Shown here: positions 12,840 through 25,681 of the stretch, piece after piece
How positions within the stretch are numbered: position 1 is the stretch's first letter
How the letters are laid out: every line of letters begins with the position of its first letter
DNA from: Nymphaea colorata
Lineage: Eukaryota; Streptophyta; Magnoliopsida; Nymphaeales; Nymphaeaceae
Length of the DNA: 64,000 nucleotides
Direction of reading: 5' to 3'
Assembly: GCF_008831285.2 (NCBI RefSeq)
Contig: NC_045149.1
Coordinates: forward strand, 15,030,578-15,094,577
Program-made: the position numbers and the translations under genes
Notes under the pieces: generated by a model
Told to the model about the DNA's origin: nothing
Database searches by the model: none
What the model saw: only the letters and a program-made list of their open reading frames with translations

Positions 12840-14612
12840 ATGGCCTCTTACTTCAAGAGCAACCAACGGCTAGATTTACCTCCCCACAAGCCACACTCAT
12901 CTGCTCAACGGTCACCCAGCGACGCCCAACAGAGGCAGAGTAAGTTCTATAGCTTCTTTCTAAAGGGTGCATTCATAGCCATAGCCATTGTTCTGCTGCC
13001 GTTATACCCCTCACAGGCACCGGAATTCACCAACCACACCATCTTCAACAGAGGCTGGGAATTCCTGCGCCTTGGCATCATAGGAGTCGCCCTCTCGTAC
13101 GGCCTCCTCAGCCGCCGGCGGGCAGAAACAGAGAAGGAAATCCAAGCGCAGATTGATTCAACGCAGAGTTACGTATCGAAGATCCTTCAGGTCTCGCCGG
13201 TGTTTGATAACGAGAACGATGCTGCTACTTATAATGATTCTGGTAAGGGCCAAACGTGGAGTTCTTTGTATTCTCCTTCCGAGCCAATGGTCATGGTGGC
13301 TGCCGAAGAAGATGATTACTACCATCGTAGACTTTCCCTCCCTGTTAGGAGCTTGAGGTCTGGTCGGCCGGACGCGGAAGCCAGTGCCTCCGTTCATAAG
13401 GTTCCAGATGTTAAGGGGGGACGTCCTGCTACTGTGTCTGCGAATGCAAGAAGCGCTTACAGTATCAGAAACGGAAAAAGAGAAATTGGAGTCTCTAATC
13501 TGTCTAATTTGCACGGCAATGCTGAGGGAAACGTGGTTTTACCTTCACCAATTCCATGGGGATCGAGGTCAGGGAGGTTAGAGGCGAAGGAAGGTATAGG
13601 CCTTCGGCCACCCGGTGTTGTGCCACCCTCCGTTTCTGAATCTGAGTTGCCGGCTTCCCCGTCGCCAGTTCCATGGGGGTCGCGGCCGAGTTCTGCATCG
13701 ACTCCCTCGCCGAGGAGTTCGCCTTCTCATTCCGTTTCCCCTACACGTAGGCCTGCTTCTGTTCAGAAGGCTGCAATCAACCCTACGCCCACGTTTGTTT
13801 CTGCTAATATTGATAGTGTTTCTAATGCGGCCAATGAACTCGTTACTCAGGACAAGAATTTGCGTAGAAACGTGAAGCATTCAGAATCATTTGACGAGTC
13901 TCTGGTTGGAAAGTCTGTAAGAAGAGTTAGAAAAAGCGAGAGCATGAATTCGAGAAGCGGAGTGGGCAATGGTCTTGCTGACGAGAGCCGAGAGAGAAGA
14001 AGCAGGAGAAGTTCTGAGCCATGTGCGGATGAGAACTCGGCAAGAAAGAACAGGGATGGCAACTATGTAATGGCAGACAAACCAGAAAGGCAGAACAGGG
14101 GAACTAAGAATGAACCAGAGGAAACTCTGTCAAGGAAAAGCAGGGAAACTGAATCTTCAGTGGCAGGGAAGACAGAGAAGAAAAACAGAGAGGCAGAGGT
14201 CATGATGGTAGAGAAAACCCAGAGGAAGTCCATTTACGAACCTCCACCACCACCACCACCCCTCCAAGAGTTTGTGAAGTATCAGCGAATCTGGAAGAAA
14301 GAAAAGATTGACGAATTGAAGGCGCAAACCGAAGAATCAACTGAAATTGACGAAGACGACGATGAAGAAGAGGAGGAGCATGAGCAGGAGCAGGAGCGGA
14401 AGAATGACGTCCACACACATACTGAGACTGAGGCTGCTGAACGGAAGCCTGTAGGAGAAATAGGAGAAACTGTGATTGATGCTAATGAAGTTGACAAGAA
14501 GGCTGATGAGTTCATAGCCAAGTTCAGAGAACAAATCAGACTTCAGAGGATAGAGTCCATCAAGAGAGCTAGTGCTCAGAAGAAAAAGGCCAAACCAGCT
14601 TCTGCTACATGA
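12840..14612 (+). CDS. DUF761 domain-containing protein with N-terminal membrane segments
   Basis: Single-exon gene of 590 aa. I chose the ATG at 12840; the open frame extends upstream only to a TTG codon. Two hydrophobic stretches (about residues 42-57 and 76-91) suggest membrane anchoring. A long, serine- and charge-rich, probably disordered middle follows; it holds two PWGSR motifs, each preceded by a Pro-Ser stretch. Near the end are a run of seven prolines, an acidic Asp/Glu tract and a C-terminal DUF761 motif (VDKKADEFIAKFREQIRLQR). Proteins of this layout are annotated in plants as hydroxyproline-rich or DUF761 (cotton-fibre-expressed) proteins with no known biochemistry. Family assignment rests on the C-terminal motif; function is unknown. 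Confidence 0.88.
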   Translation: MASYFKSNQRLDLPPHKPHSSAQRSPSDAQQRQSKFYSFFLKGAFIAIAIVLLPLYPSQAPEFTNHTIFNRGWEFLRLGIIGVALSYGLLSRRRAETEKEIQAQIDSTQSYVSKILQVSPVFDNENDAATYNDSGKGQTWSSLYSPSEPMVMVAAEEDDYYHRRLSLPVRSLRSGRPDAEASASVHKVPDVKGGRPATVSANARSAYSIRNGKREIGVSNLSNLHGNAEGNVVLPSPIPWGSRSGRLEAKEGIGLRPPGVVPPSVSESELPASPSPVPWGSRPSSASTPSPRSSPSHSVSPTRRPASVQKAAINPTPTFVSANIDSVSNAANELVTQDKNLRRNVKHSESFDESLVGKSVRRVRKSESMNSRSGVGNGLADESRERRSRRSSEPCADENSARKNRDGNYVMADKPERQNRGTKNEPEETLSRKSRETESSVAGKTEKKNREAEVMMVEKTQRKSIYEPPPPPPPLQEFVKYQRIWKKEKIDELKAQTEESTEIDEDDDEEEEEHEQEQERKNDVHTHTETEAAERKPVGEIGETVIDANEVDKKADEFIAKFREQIRLQRIESIKRASAQKKKAKPASAT

Positions 14613-17600
14613 CAGAGACTGATGAACTAAAATTTCATGCATTCTATAGTTACAGTCTTGAATTATTCAAGATTCGTTTATGTAGTAAAAAAACATATAC
14701 AGTTTATATGATACTGTGATGATGTCTTGTACTGCTTCACTTTTTAGTTTTTCCCTCTCTTGTTTTGGTTTTTAGGTGCTCTTTTGAACTTTGATTGTGT
14801 GGCTTACCTTACCATCCTCCTATTTGAAAAACCAATTTTTGATGGGCTTTTTCTGTATGGTAGGTAAGTTCTCAACTTCCTCCTGTCATTAGGGTGGCAT
14901 TGTTGTAGTGAATTCCTATTCACAACCAAGCATATCCACATGAAATGGAATGATGTTATGCGGCTATTATTTCTTTCGTTTGATTTCACCATCTGTAAAT
15001 TGTGTACCCGGTGAAAATGATGGCAGAGTTTTATGAAATCGGCGATCTCAAAAATGTTACTGAGCCATTTAGATGTTTAAGATTTGTCAAATTTAGCGCA
15101 TGCTTAACTATGAGCATAGAAGTAATGGAGTAGAACGGCAGAAAGCAGAAGGAAACAACATCTTTTGGATTATCAGGAATACACGTCTTTTGCAACATGG
15201 TCTAAGCTGGATGTATCTGCTGCCTGTAAGTTGGAGCGATTCAACGTTTTCACAGATCAGGTTATGACTTCCTCCATGGACTCATTTTGAAAAGCTCAGC
15301 GACTTTCAAAGGCCCAACAGTGGGTCATTTGCCGTGCTTTATTACCTTGGGACAGCGTTTGTGCAGGATTCCGTGCCTTGTGTTTCTGTGAACCGAAGCA
15401 CAGTCACGACTAGCAGCGATATTTTTAAAACGTTACGCTAGAAAACGGAAACGAAAGAATGAAAAATTGTTGCCCAATATTTTGAAAAATATTGTTTAAA
15501 CGAAAATATCATCATAGTTCCGTTGGATTCTCAAAAGCTTGTATTGTTAACAAACTTGAATCTTTTTCTCAGAATCTTTTGACATTTTTAACGACTATTT
15601 CGATCTTTTACCAAACTCACCTAGAAGAAGAGCATAGTACGCAAAAAGTTATGGGCATTATTCACCCAACCTAGTCATATAAATTAGTTAATACGTTATT
15701 CAAATAAACAGACTTTGGATCTAATTCTTTGGTGTAATGGTTTCCTTTTGCTAGGTCCTATTGAGAAAGCTTCATGCCTATAAGACCGTTGATTCATAGA
15801 TTTAGTTGATACAAATGGATGGTAGCTGGAGACCTCAGCAGTCAGCACTATAAAACCATTATAAAATTAAAGAAACTTACACATTATGGCATTGTCAGAT
15901 GTACTAAAATGTTTAAAATCTCGGAAGAAAGATTAGCTATATGGGTGTAGTATCTCCACGGGCAAAAAAAAAAAAAATCTACGAGTCGTTTCCTTTTTCT
16001 TTTTGTGAAAGTAGTTGTACGTATTATGCTTAGGAAAACCCTACCAACTTTCCGATAACATTGTCTAAGTATATTTATTGTGTGTGCGTGTGTATGCATG
16101 CGTGAGAGTACTGAAATATGGTCACACTATGAGCACCATTACAAGGCATTCCATCAGCATGGCTTGACAGTTGTTAAGTTGCAACCATCAATTTTGTGTG
16201 TGTATGTGCGTGTGCATTTTTTGTTGCTTATTTACTAAGCATTATCCTTTTGGTCGAAGTTACTGGGGTGTAAACGATTCCTCACTTAGGGCAATCTGAA
16301 TATTCGAGTTGAACCAAGGCGAGACAGATCCTTACCAAATTAAACAAAAATATTAAACTCTAAACTTCGTTGAACTTGAAACTGTTAATTCTGATTCTCT
16401 TACTGGCTGAACCACTATTTTTGTACATCTAGAAGAGAACAATCTAAGCAATAAAGCTTGCCAAGCTCAATACATCTCCCTACCCACTAGGCCACGACAA
16501 GCACATGAAACTTAGATGGAGTTGCCCCGAGCCCATCCTTGGTGAAACGGATGTTTATTAGATGTCCATTCCCGAGGTTGGTCGTCCAAACCAAACATGA
16601 AGAATAAGGGGCTCACCTACCAAGAAGGGTTGGTTGGCTTTATGGACACATGAGGTTGTTCAGATGTTCTTTTTTGCGTGGTTGCTGAAAAAGGGAGAAA
16701 TATGAAGCAATCTCTCTCTCTCTCTCTCTATCTCACATTGTCCAAGGTTACTTTGAGATTTGGATGGTCTTATGGTACATTCTTCAACAACTAGAGTATT
16801 GCACATGTTGCCATTTGCAATCCAGAAGAATAACATTCACAAGTGGTGATAAGAGGTATGATCATTGTGAGGTATTTGTCACTATAAGATGGGCTGCTTC
16901 TCAGAAGTACATGGCCTTGAACATGATGTTCTTATTGGATGCAAAGGAAGTTGATGATTTTGGTAAGAATAGACTAGTTAATCAGGACATATAATTTTTG
17001 TATACATACTCGAATTCAGTCACTATCTTTTAAAACCATATTCAAATCCAGCTATTCTAAGATGTCAATGTTTTACTGCAATCGGCCAACTCTTAATTTA
17101 TTGGATCTTAGTCGAACGCCGAGCCCAAATTCAAATTCAGAATTTGATAGCAGTCGGATCTCAGATTCTTTTCCCGAATCTGACTTTCAAGATGGGATTA
17201 GTAATCGGACACATCCGATCTATTGAAATATCTGGAAACCAATTCCTTCTCCACTAGGAACAGAATCGCTTCACTTTTTTCACATGCTGGCTGCTGACAG
17301 ATGCTCCTCCCCACTCTCAAAGGGAATGAGCTCTCAGGCGCCAACATTCTCTCGAATGGCATCATATATAGATAGAACCTCAGCAGACTCACTTTTGTGT
17401 TTTTAAAGGTAACGTCCCTACTTTGGCTTCAAGGGGTTTGGTGCAATTGGTCGGACCAGTGACCAGTAGATAGCTAGGTGCGATTGGTCATACCAGTGAC
17501 TGATAGATGATTAGTTGCTAATTCGATTCTCATGAGCGCCAACTCCCTGCCCAATTATGTGGACAAGTTGCCGACGCAGACCTGCACCATCAAGTAACAT

Positions 17601-18400
17601 GAAACATTTTCGACTTTTAAAATCATGTGCCCGAGTGTAAATTAAGTATCTAAATTGTAAACAATTAACATTGAGAAGCTATTGTTTTCCAAGTTTATTA
17701 ATCTGGCGATAAGAAATCAATGATCTTCTTATCCAAAGGGGTACTTAGTTACAGATGTGAGACAGATCCATATCCATATCCATATCCAACTCATTGCTAT
17801 CACGAACTAAGTTAGTAACTGGAGGAAGAGGGGGAGGTGGCTTGGCATGTCGTGGCCCTATCGTCGCAAATATCGGTCCCTTATTGACTTCAAACTAACT
17901 TGATAATAACGGCTTTGCTATTGTGTGCCTGCCTACGTGTGGCGATACTTTCCTTTGAGTGAAAAACAGCGTTGTTTCTTCAACTCACGGCGATATTTTG
18001 TCCCACCGAGAGAATTCGGACAAACAGATGCGGAGAGCGAGTGGCGCTTTCCTTGAACCTGATTCCGTCCATCACAAACAAGACGTAAGATTTTTTTCAC
18101 TTTCAAAATTTTAATAGGAGTCGAAATAATAATTTTAAAATTTTTGTATTAGTTAAACTAAAATCTTTAAACTTTATATATAACTTTTTATTTTTTAAAA
18201 TCTACCGTTTAGCACCTTGCTGCCGCCTGATTTCCCTTAATTTCCATTTCCCACCCTCCTCGGCCCTTTCTCGCAGAATTTTATCCACTCCACTCGACAT
18301 CTTATTTATGGATATGTATCCCTCTCTCTCTCCTCGGTTCTCCGTGTCTCTTGCGGGCGACGGTATATGACATCCATAGCGAGAGAGAGAAAGAAGTATA
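14613..18400. other. intergenic DNA between the DUF761 and PTPMT1 genes
   Basis: No supported gene. It contains a GT-rich stretch at 16080-16225, a TC run near 16710-16730 and a SINE-like tandem pair near 17440-17545. The ORF at 16764-16994 has no recognisable domain. Confidence 0.55.
17436..17596 (+). repeat. possible tRNA-derived SINE fragment or short tandem pair
   Basis: GGTGCAATTGGTCGGACCAG (near 17441) recurs as GGTGCGATTGGTCATACCAG (near 17477), about 36 bp apart, and is followed by AATTCGATTCTC. The order resembles a degenerate box A and box B of a tRNA-derived SINE head. No target-site duplication or tail was defined. Confidence 0.25.
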
Positions 18401-18449
18401 AGAGTTTGTTGGAAGAGAAGGACCGGTAGTGGAGCAAGGAAGGTACTTT

Positions 18450-19945
18450 GAAGAGTTCTTCTCTCCCTTTCTCGTTTCTTTTCTTCTCTCTCTTTCTCAT
18501 TTCTCTTCTTCTCTCTCTCTCTCGTTCCGTCACGAGATCGGTCCCCTGGAGGGTGACGAGTGCGATCATCCCGCATTGCTCTCCTGATGAGATGCTTCGT
18601 GACCGGATCTCCTCAGGTGCGCTCTCTTTGTTAATTTCGTCTTTCTTTTGTTGCTTTCTGTTGCGGAATCAGTAGTTTCCTTGGTGTCTTGTGTTCGATC
18701 GAGAACGTGGATGCCTTGTCGGCGTCTTCTCTGCATTCTGAGGCTTTTCCTGCGTCGGAAAAGTGTGTCTATAGCACGGTTCGTGCTTCGGAGCCGTGAA
18801 TTGTCTAGTTTTCGTGCCATAACTATCTGTTATCGATTGAATTCCGGTAATTAACGCGTTAGTTATATGTTTCTTTGTTCTGATTATTGTAGCTTTTGTC
18901 TAGGCAAACCTAATTTATTGACAGTTTGCCCGGTTTTCGCCTCTCCCAGCTGTCTCCAATGCTGCTTGCGTGCTTTAAATTTTTACTTCAATCTCTCTTG
19001 AAAATTTCCATTCGGATGCGTAATCTATTAGTCGTTCGCTCCTTCCTTTCTGGTTTAAAGAGATGGTCTAGTTTCTTAATAACTAGGCACATTTTCTTTC
19101 TTTTGTTCCTGTCATTCGCAGCTTTTTATGTTCCACTATATCTGAATTATTGAATATAACTTGACATTCGCCGTGTTCTAATGCTTTGTTTCTCCCTTCT
19201 TTTTCCTTTCTTAAAAATTTTCAGGTTTTTGTGTTGTGGAATCAGTAGGCTGACCGTGAGATGGAATTTACCTAACTGTGGGATTAATGAGAATGAGTAA
19301 CTGTCTTCGTTGTTGTACAAGCGTGTAATGTGAAGGTATACTTTGTCTTCTGATTCTTGTAAATATCATTTTCTATTTGAGTGCTTCATTACTCCGGAAC
19401 CATAAAGAACAATTAAAGGAAATTATCTTTTGTCATGAACCGCAGTTGTGAGTAGATTTCAGGTTATTTCGGTATCGATGTCTATCTGCATTGACTTAGT
19501 GGCAGATGAAAGCGAAGATGTTTTCATAATTTTATGAATGTGACGAAAGAAGATTTAGGCTGTGACAATAGTGATGCTGAATCCATATTCGGCTATTTTC
19601 TATAGATGTAGTGTTCTTAGGATAATCAAGATTTCTTCATTGATTAAGAAATTTGCATTCTGACCATTTTTTTCTGAAAACAACTTAGCTGTTCGATCCA
19701 AAATAAAAGGTTATTTTTTTTAGGGATATATTGCCTTCCTGGACTATATGTGGAGAAGATGCCTCAACAATTTCTTTAAAAAAAAAAAAAAAATTATATC
19801 CAGTATCCCTTCTAGAATCATGAGCGTTTGTGGTAGATTTTATCTTTTTTCCTTTTTACACTGCATGTCTTTAACTTGGAAGTTGATGTAATGACAGCAG
19901 GCCATAATTTTCAAGTACAGAAAATTTCCTTGCTTAACCAAAGGC
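18450..19945 (+). promoter_or_regulatory. putative 5'UTR and 5'UTR intron of PTPMT1
   Basis: A CT-rich leader (18450-18530) is followed by a strong candidate donor (CTCAG/GTGCGC, donor near 18617). A candidate acceptor (GACAGCAG) lies near 19900, some 45 bp before the ATG at 19946. A leader intron fits the 1.3 kb of non-coding, T-rich DNA here. Splice sites in the UTR are inferred from motif only. Confidence 0.4.
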
Positions 19946-22900
19946 ATGCACATCGAGGAATTGGTGGAGGAGAATCTGCCTCACCATTATAATGGCAAGC
20001 CAGTTTTGGATGTTTCAACTGATGTGATCAGCCCATCAAGCACCAAAAGGATATTAGTTGGAGCAGGTGCTCGTGTTCTGTTTTACCCAACGCTGTTGTA
20101 TAACGTTTTCCGGAATAAGATTGAACCAGAGTTTCGGTGGTGGGATGAGGTTGATAAGGTTTGCTTCCAAGACAACCAAATTTTGTTTCCTTTTAATTTT
20201 TTTTTTCCTTTTCTCTTTTGGCAATTTCTGGGTCTTACGTCATTGTATTTTATGACATAAAAAATATGCCTGTTTCTTTGCTGCTGCTACAATTGCTTGC
20301 ATTACCAGCCTGTAAACACGTTTTCCTTTTCCTGCATTATCATGGTCCAAAGTACAGTTTGATTAGCAGCATTTACTTACACATATAATTGTCTTAATCC
20401 CTGGGAAATAAAATAGAATGTCTTATTCACATCAACAGTATTATATATTAAACGTCTGAAATTGTGGACATCTCATTGTCAGAATCTAGTTTAACTACCT
20501 AGCTATTATGGTATTTCAGTGCACATTCCCTGCTTTTGATGTTAACTTTCTCATTTTTTATGCTTTAATATGCTCTTTACCTTTGCTGACTTGTACACTT
20601 CTCCATGAAAATTATTTCTTGTCTCAGGCTTCTGGACATCGTATTCACCAATCTTTAAGGGCATTTTCAAATTGGTGGCCATGGTTTTGATTGCTCATTG
20701 TTCATCTTAATTCTTTGTGCAATATTATCATTGAATACTATTTCCACTTTGTTCTTTCCATGTTCTCTTTCAGTTATGTGCCTTGTCTATGTTCCTAGAT
20801 TTTCCTGAACCCTGTGAGTATGATAAACGAGTCATACCTGACAAACATATACATGTGAAAGACTTATCCATATTAGTATTCATGGTCGTGTATTTCATAA
20901 TTATGTAATGGAAGAAAAGTATGCTTGAAGAGTTTAGTCAGAAGAGAGGAGATTTATTCTTATCAATTTTTTTTCCATACACAGCTAATCATTGAAGGCC
21001 AGGTCTTTATTACCTGATTTTTCAGCCTCCTGCTAATAATTTGAACTTCAGTTTGTTCTTTTAGGCGCTGTTCCATTTCCAAAGGACGTACCTCGCTTAA
21101 AGCAACTGGGCGTTCATGGAGTGGTCACACTTAATGAACCTTATGAAACCCTCGTCCCCACTTCCTTGTATCAAGTAAGTTGAAACTTTATTCGGTCTAT
21201 CATCTATACAGTGAATTATTTAACAAATATTCATATTCATCTTCATAGACTACCTTCACTAGTTTAGGTTAGCAAACTGATTATTGGTTGTTTTGTGACG
21301 TATGTATTTCCTTTCTGGCGTCAGTTTTACAATCTCTTAATTAGTTTCTCTTTACTTCAACTTTCAGGATCATGGCATTGACCACCTATTGATCCCTACA
21401 AGAGATTACCTATTCGCTCCATCTCTTCTTGACATATGCCGAGCTGTAGACTTCATTCATAGTAAGTAGTTCTTCTGTTTGCACAACTTTTGATTCACTT
21501 TCTGGTTCTAAATAACTCAGGTAATCCAATAAATGCAAATCTATTCTCAAGATTGGATTAGATGGAACATTTTCTCTTCTATATTTTCCCAAATGTCAGC
21601 TTTTGAGACCATTTTATTTTTTGAACCTTTTCAATATAATATCCCAAGGCTTGCTCAAATTCTTCCATTACATTTATGCTAGAAACCAGCATCGGTAACA
21701 TAGCTTGAAGATAAAGATTCATGTTTTTCGTGGTACTCAAGGCACCATGCAGTGGACAGTGTTCTTGAGAATGCTTTACCTTTTGGCTAGCTTTTCGATC
21801 ATTCTTAGTCTGAAACTGAACTTTGTATTTTAGTTTACCAGGCTTGTCATGGTTAAAGTCGGTTACCTCTACATAAGCAGATTTGAAAAAATTAGACTGC
21901 TGCTAATACTGTAATTGTCCATATATTTTGATTGATATATGTGGTCTGATTTTCTACAGAAACCAGTTAATGTAGACTGGTCACTCGGGGTGGAACTTGG
22001 TTCTTCTCCATCCCATCGGCTTGTTACCTCTAGTGGCTGATTTTAACTAAATCTTTTGCTTTTCTGCCATGTAAGAGAATGCGTCATGTAGAAAAACAAC
22101 TTATGTCCACTGTAAAGCTGGCCGGGGGCGGAGCACCACGATTGTTCTATGTTACCTGGTTTGTCATATAAGCTTTATTTTTCTTCACAAGAGTGAAATG
22201 CTTGACAAGGTTTCCTGAAATTTTCTGGGACTTGTCGACTTACAGGTGCAACATAAGGGCATGACTCCCAGAGAAGCATATGAATACGTGCGATCAAGCA
22301 GGCCTCGCGTTCTTTTAGCTGCTTGCCAGTGGGAGGTATGCATTTTTGCGGTCTTCAGTTGAGGTGTTCAGACGAGCAGGTGCATGGTCTAACCAATATG
22401 AGTCTAACTGCACAGTAGTCCCATGCTATGATACGAGCAAGCATTATTCAACTTATGACTGACTTATCCAGTCTGAAACGTTTGTAGCGTATTGATATTT
22501 GGTGGTACTATTTAATATCTGCTGGTTCTGAAATAAACATGAGCATGACATAACTTCTGCTTATATGATGCTGTCTGCACCCTTATGCTGATTGCAGGCT
22601 GTTCAGGAGTATTACAATATGATAGTAGTGGGGAAGCGAAATCATTGTAGCCATCCAAGGATTGCTGCTGCAAATTCACTTCAGATTGTACCGAAGATCC
22701 CAACAAGCCGTGCCGTGATGGTGGATGATGGGTCACTCGTCATGGTAACAGAGTCTGACCTCGATGGCTACGTTGATGGCAGAGGTGGTGCTTCAGGCAT
22801 CATTGGGAACGACATGTGCACGGACGTGGGATTTGTGTGTAGGGTTCAGTTTGCTGGTCAGGCAGCGTTGGCAAGGCTCTCATGCATGTGGCTTCGAAGT

Positions 22901-23065
22901 CATTCAGGAGCTAAGCTAAGTTCAGGAAAGGTAAGGTTGTCGCCAACTACTTCGATCAAGGGTATGGAGGCTGGTTGCTCAGGTGGTGGGTCTGAGCAGC
23001 TTGGTGGGGTGGGTGTCAACATTTCCGTCTATTTTCCCTGCCAACAGCCGCTGTCTTCGAAGTGA
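19946..23065 (+). CDS. PTPMT1: phosphatidylglycerophosphate phosphatase, PTPMT1-type dual-specificity phosphatase
   Basis: Six coding exons: 19946-20158, 21052-21174, 21368-21461, 22076-22158, 22246-22335 and 22598-23065. They are GT-AG throughout, with consistent phases, giving 356 aa. The N-terminal part carries the plant PTPMT1 signature EFRWWDEVDK followed by FVLLGAVPFP. The catalytic CX5R loop HCKAGRGRS has nucleophile Cys156 and Arg162. The plant C-terminal region (last exon, 155 residues) is longer than in animal PTPMT1. The enzyme removes phosphate from phosphatidylglycerophosphate to make phosphatidylglycerol, a step needed for plastid membranes and for mitochondrial cardiolipin. All catalytic residues are intact, so the gene looks functional. 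Subcellular targeting is not resolved from the sequence. Confidence 0.93.
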
Positions 23066-24164
23066 AGGCACCAAATAAGGATTCTGGTATAAGTTATGTT
23101 AGCCTCTAGTCGAGCTCTTCAAAGTAGGTCCCTCTCTCACTCCCTCCGTTTTATCTTTTTCTTTCTCAGTCGAAGGATGGAGAGCCTGTTGTTTCTGTAA
23201 AATGGTATAGTTTTGAAATTCGATCTCTGTCGGGAAAACAATAAATGGACGGTTGGATTGAACGAAGTCTTGTCAATCCTTGCACCGTATGAGAACTTCT
23301 AGCACTCGGAAAAACGGGAGCGGCCAAATTCTGAACATGGGAAATAATGATGTGGTAAGCAAGGTGAAGGTTTCATGTCCTTTCTTGAATTCATAATCTT
23401 TTTGTCATGGGTGTGAGTTCCTAAGCGGCCACCATCAAGGTAGTTGACCAAAATTTGCCGTCTTACCAGTCCGGAAACTGTGACACAGATTGACACCGTC
23501 AGACGCCATTGAATATTAGTTTTGTTCATTAATAATCAAGATGTAAGAAGCTGTAAGCCGGATCTATCAACCCTTGGTGCATGCTTTATTCACCACTTTG
23601 CTTTCAAGAAAGCGACACAATTGGTGTCTTCATGTTGAGCGACAATCTTATTATGTACGTGACTCAGCTTCGATTAGTACGTTTTTGAATGTCTAGTTCT
23701 CTTGAAAAATATTTTTTATCGAAACAACGTCCTCTAATCAAAAACACGAATTTTAAATACCATCAGTTAAAGCTCGGTGAAGAAACAATTGAAAGCTCTG
23801 AAAAACTAACTACTTCAAAACTAGTGGCCAACGTCTCTCGTGCCCAAACCCGTGTGCCTGCTCGTATAACTTGTGACATAGCCTTTTTCTAGAGGCGGAT
23901 GTGTAAAGCAGGAATGAGGTCTGAACACATCCCCAGTTCTCAACGGAACCCGTTGGCGGGCTGCAGTCCCATCTATTTACAATTTTCTAACTTTTGGGCT
24001 CATCCTTATTGACAGTGCCACGGTCCTTCGCGGAGTCGTTGTCAAACGAAGATCAAATCGTCATCCCGCACATCACCAATAATAAAAGGGAACATCATTG
24101 CCATCGCCTTTGAACTTTCACCGTCACCAGAAACTAGTCTCAAAAATTCCAAACTAGGATTATT
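23066..24164. other. intergenic DNA between PTPMT1 and the convergent pseudokinase gene
   Basis: About 1.1 kb holding the presumed 3'UTRs of two convergent genes. No further coding signal; the ORF at 23689-23892 is unsupported. Confidence 0.6.
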
Positions 24165-25681
24165 TCATGCAAACGAAGGAAACCCTTTAGACCCGATCTC
24201 TTCGAGCTGCCTTCTGATTTGTTGAATGTCGGGTCTAAATGACGACGAAGGAGCGCAGCAACTCATCGCCAACTGAAAATACAGGAGCAGCCCTTCTTCT
24301 GTCACCGGGTTCTGGTCTTCCCTGCTAAGAAGCTCAGGATCAAAGATCTCCGATACCCTCTGACTGATAATTGCGTTTCTCATTAGGGATGGCAAATGAA
24401 GGTGCTGACCGGACGTCGGGTCCACGACGATAGGCTCCTTTCCTGTGAGCAGTTCAAGCAGGATTATCCCCAAGCTGTAGATATCACTCTCCGTATTCGC
24501 TTCCTTCATCTTGATCAGTTCGGGGGCTTTGTAGCCTTCAGCGTCCAAGGATTCGAGCATCACTTGATTTGCAGTTGGATTAAGCAGCAAGTGGATGCCG
24601 AAATCCGAGAGGCACGGTTGGTAGTTGGCATCAAGCAATATGTTCTTCGATTTGAGATTCCCATGAATCAATGGTTTTGCTAATCCTGTGTGAAGGTACT
24701 CCAGTCCTTTGGCGATGCCCACAGAGACACTGTAAAACTTGACCCGTCTCAACGACCGGGCATCTTTACCTGTTCAGAAAAGAGGTGAATTAAGAGCATA
24801 AAGATCATGCTTCTAATGGGATGAAACAAGTAAAAGCAGACACGCTTAAACAATAAGAACAAAGAAGATATGGAGAAGTACACAAAAAACATTTCACTTG
24901 CAAAGCAACATGAGAATAGAGAACGAATTAGAACAAAGGTTTCAACAGAGCTTAACAAGGTTACTGAAATGGTCGGTTTTCTCAAATGCCTAATCTCAAC
25001 CACCATCTTTAGAAAGCAAGACCAGTTTTCTATGCTTCATGAACACTAAATATTGATCAACCTCAACGCTCGTTCTATAATCAATGATAGAGATTAATCC
25101 ATGCCATACATAATGAATACATTATTTTGAAGTCCACATTTGAGGACTTAAATCAGAGAAATGTATGCTAAGATCATTTATGTAAAGCGACAGAGAAACT
25201 TACTTCGAAGAAACTGAGACACTGTTCCTCTAGGAAAAAATGGATGGACGAGAAGCTTCTCCCCTCTAGGTCCCGAATAGAAAGCTCGTAGAGGAATCAA
25301 ATTTGGATGCCTGATATTGCCTAGAAATTGGACCTCTGGAATGATGTCCTTCAGACTTCTGGTACAAACAGGTCTAAGAAACCGAAGCAGCATTAATGAG
25401 TGATTATTCCCGTGTAGACTGGCCTTGTACACTGTACCATAACCAGACTTCCCAACAACTTCTCCATTAGCATCCAATATATCATGAATGGAAAGGTTCT
25501 CTCCATCAGGAAAATTAATCAGTTCTTCCGTCCGAAATTTTTCTCCAGAATAAGGAGAGGCTTCAACGTCCCTTGATTTTTTGTGCACAGACTTCTTACG
25601 GCAAGTATAGATTACAAATAGGATAAGGATAACCAGGAAAACTGAGAAAGAAGCAATTAAAATTTTGTAATGGTTTCCCAT
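24165..25681 (-). CDS. LRR-less receptor-like pseudokinase, TMKL1-related
   Basis: Two coding exons on the minus strand, 25681-25204 and 24769-24165, join in phase to give 360 aa. The protein begins almost directly with a transmembrane segment (residues 7-26), a basic stop-transfer patch (CRKK) and then a kinase-like domain (about 65-350). The glycine loop is kept (GKSGYGTVYKA, 77-87). The ATP-binding lysine position falls in LMLLRF, which has no Lys. The catalytic HRD is HGN (195-197). DFG (215-217) and the APE motif (KAPEL) remain. It therefore belongs with the receptor-like pseudokinases, closest by eye to TMKL1. Unlike TMKL1 it has no LRR ectodomain, and no LRR coding sequence lies in the 1.9 kb upstream. 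A scaffold or regulatory role at the plasma membrane is inferred. Confidence 0.85.

Noticed and set aside
16764-16994. 76-codon ORF that at first looked like a Copia RNase H or polymerase remnant
   Set aside because: No RNase H or reverse transcriptase motif could be matched with confidence.
18202-18576. Arg/Glu-rich minus-strand ORFs
   Set aside because: Antisense of the CT-rich PTPMT1 leader; composition artefact.
20159-21051. Extra small exon between PTPMT1 exons 1 and 2
   Set aside because: The residues FVLLG that seemed missing are encoded at the start of exon 2 when the acceptor at 21050-21051 is used instead of the later TTTTAG.
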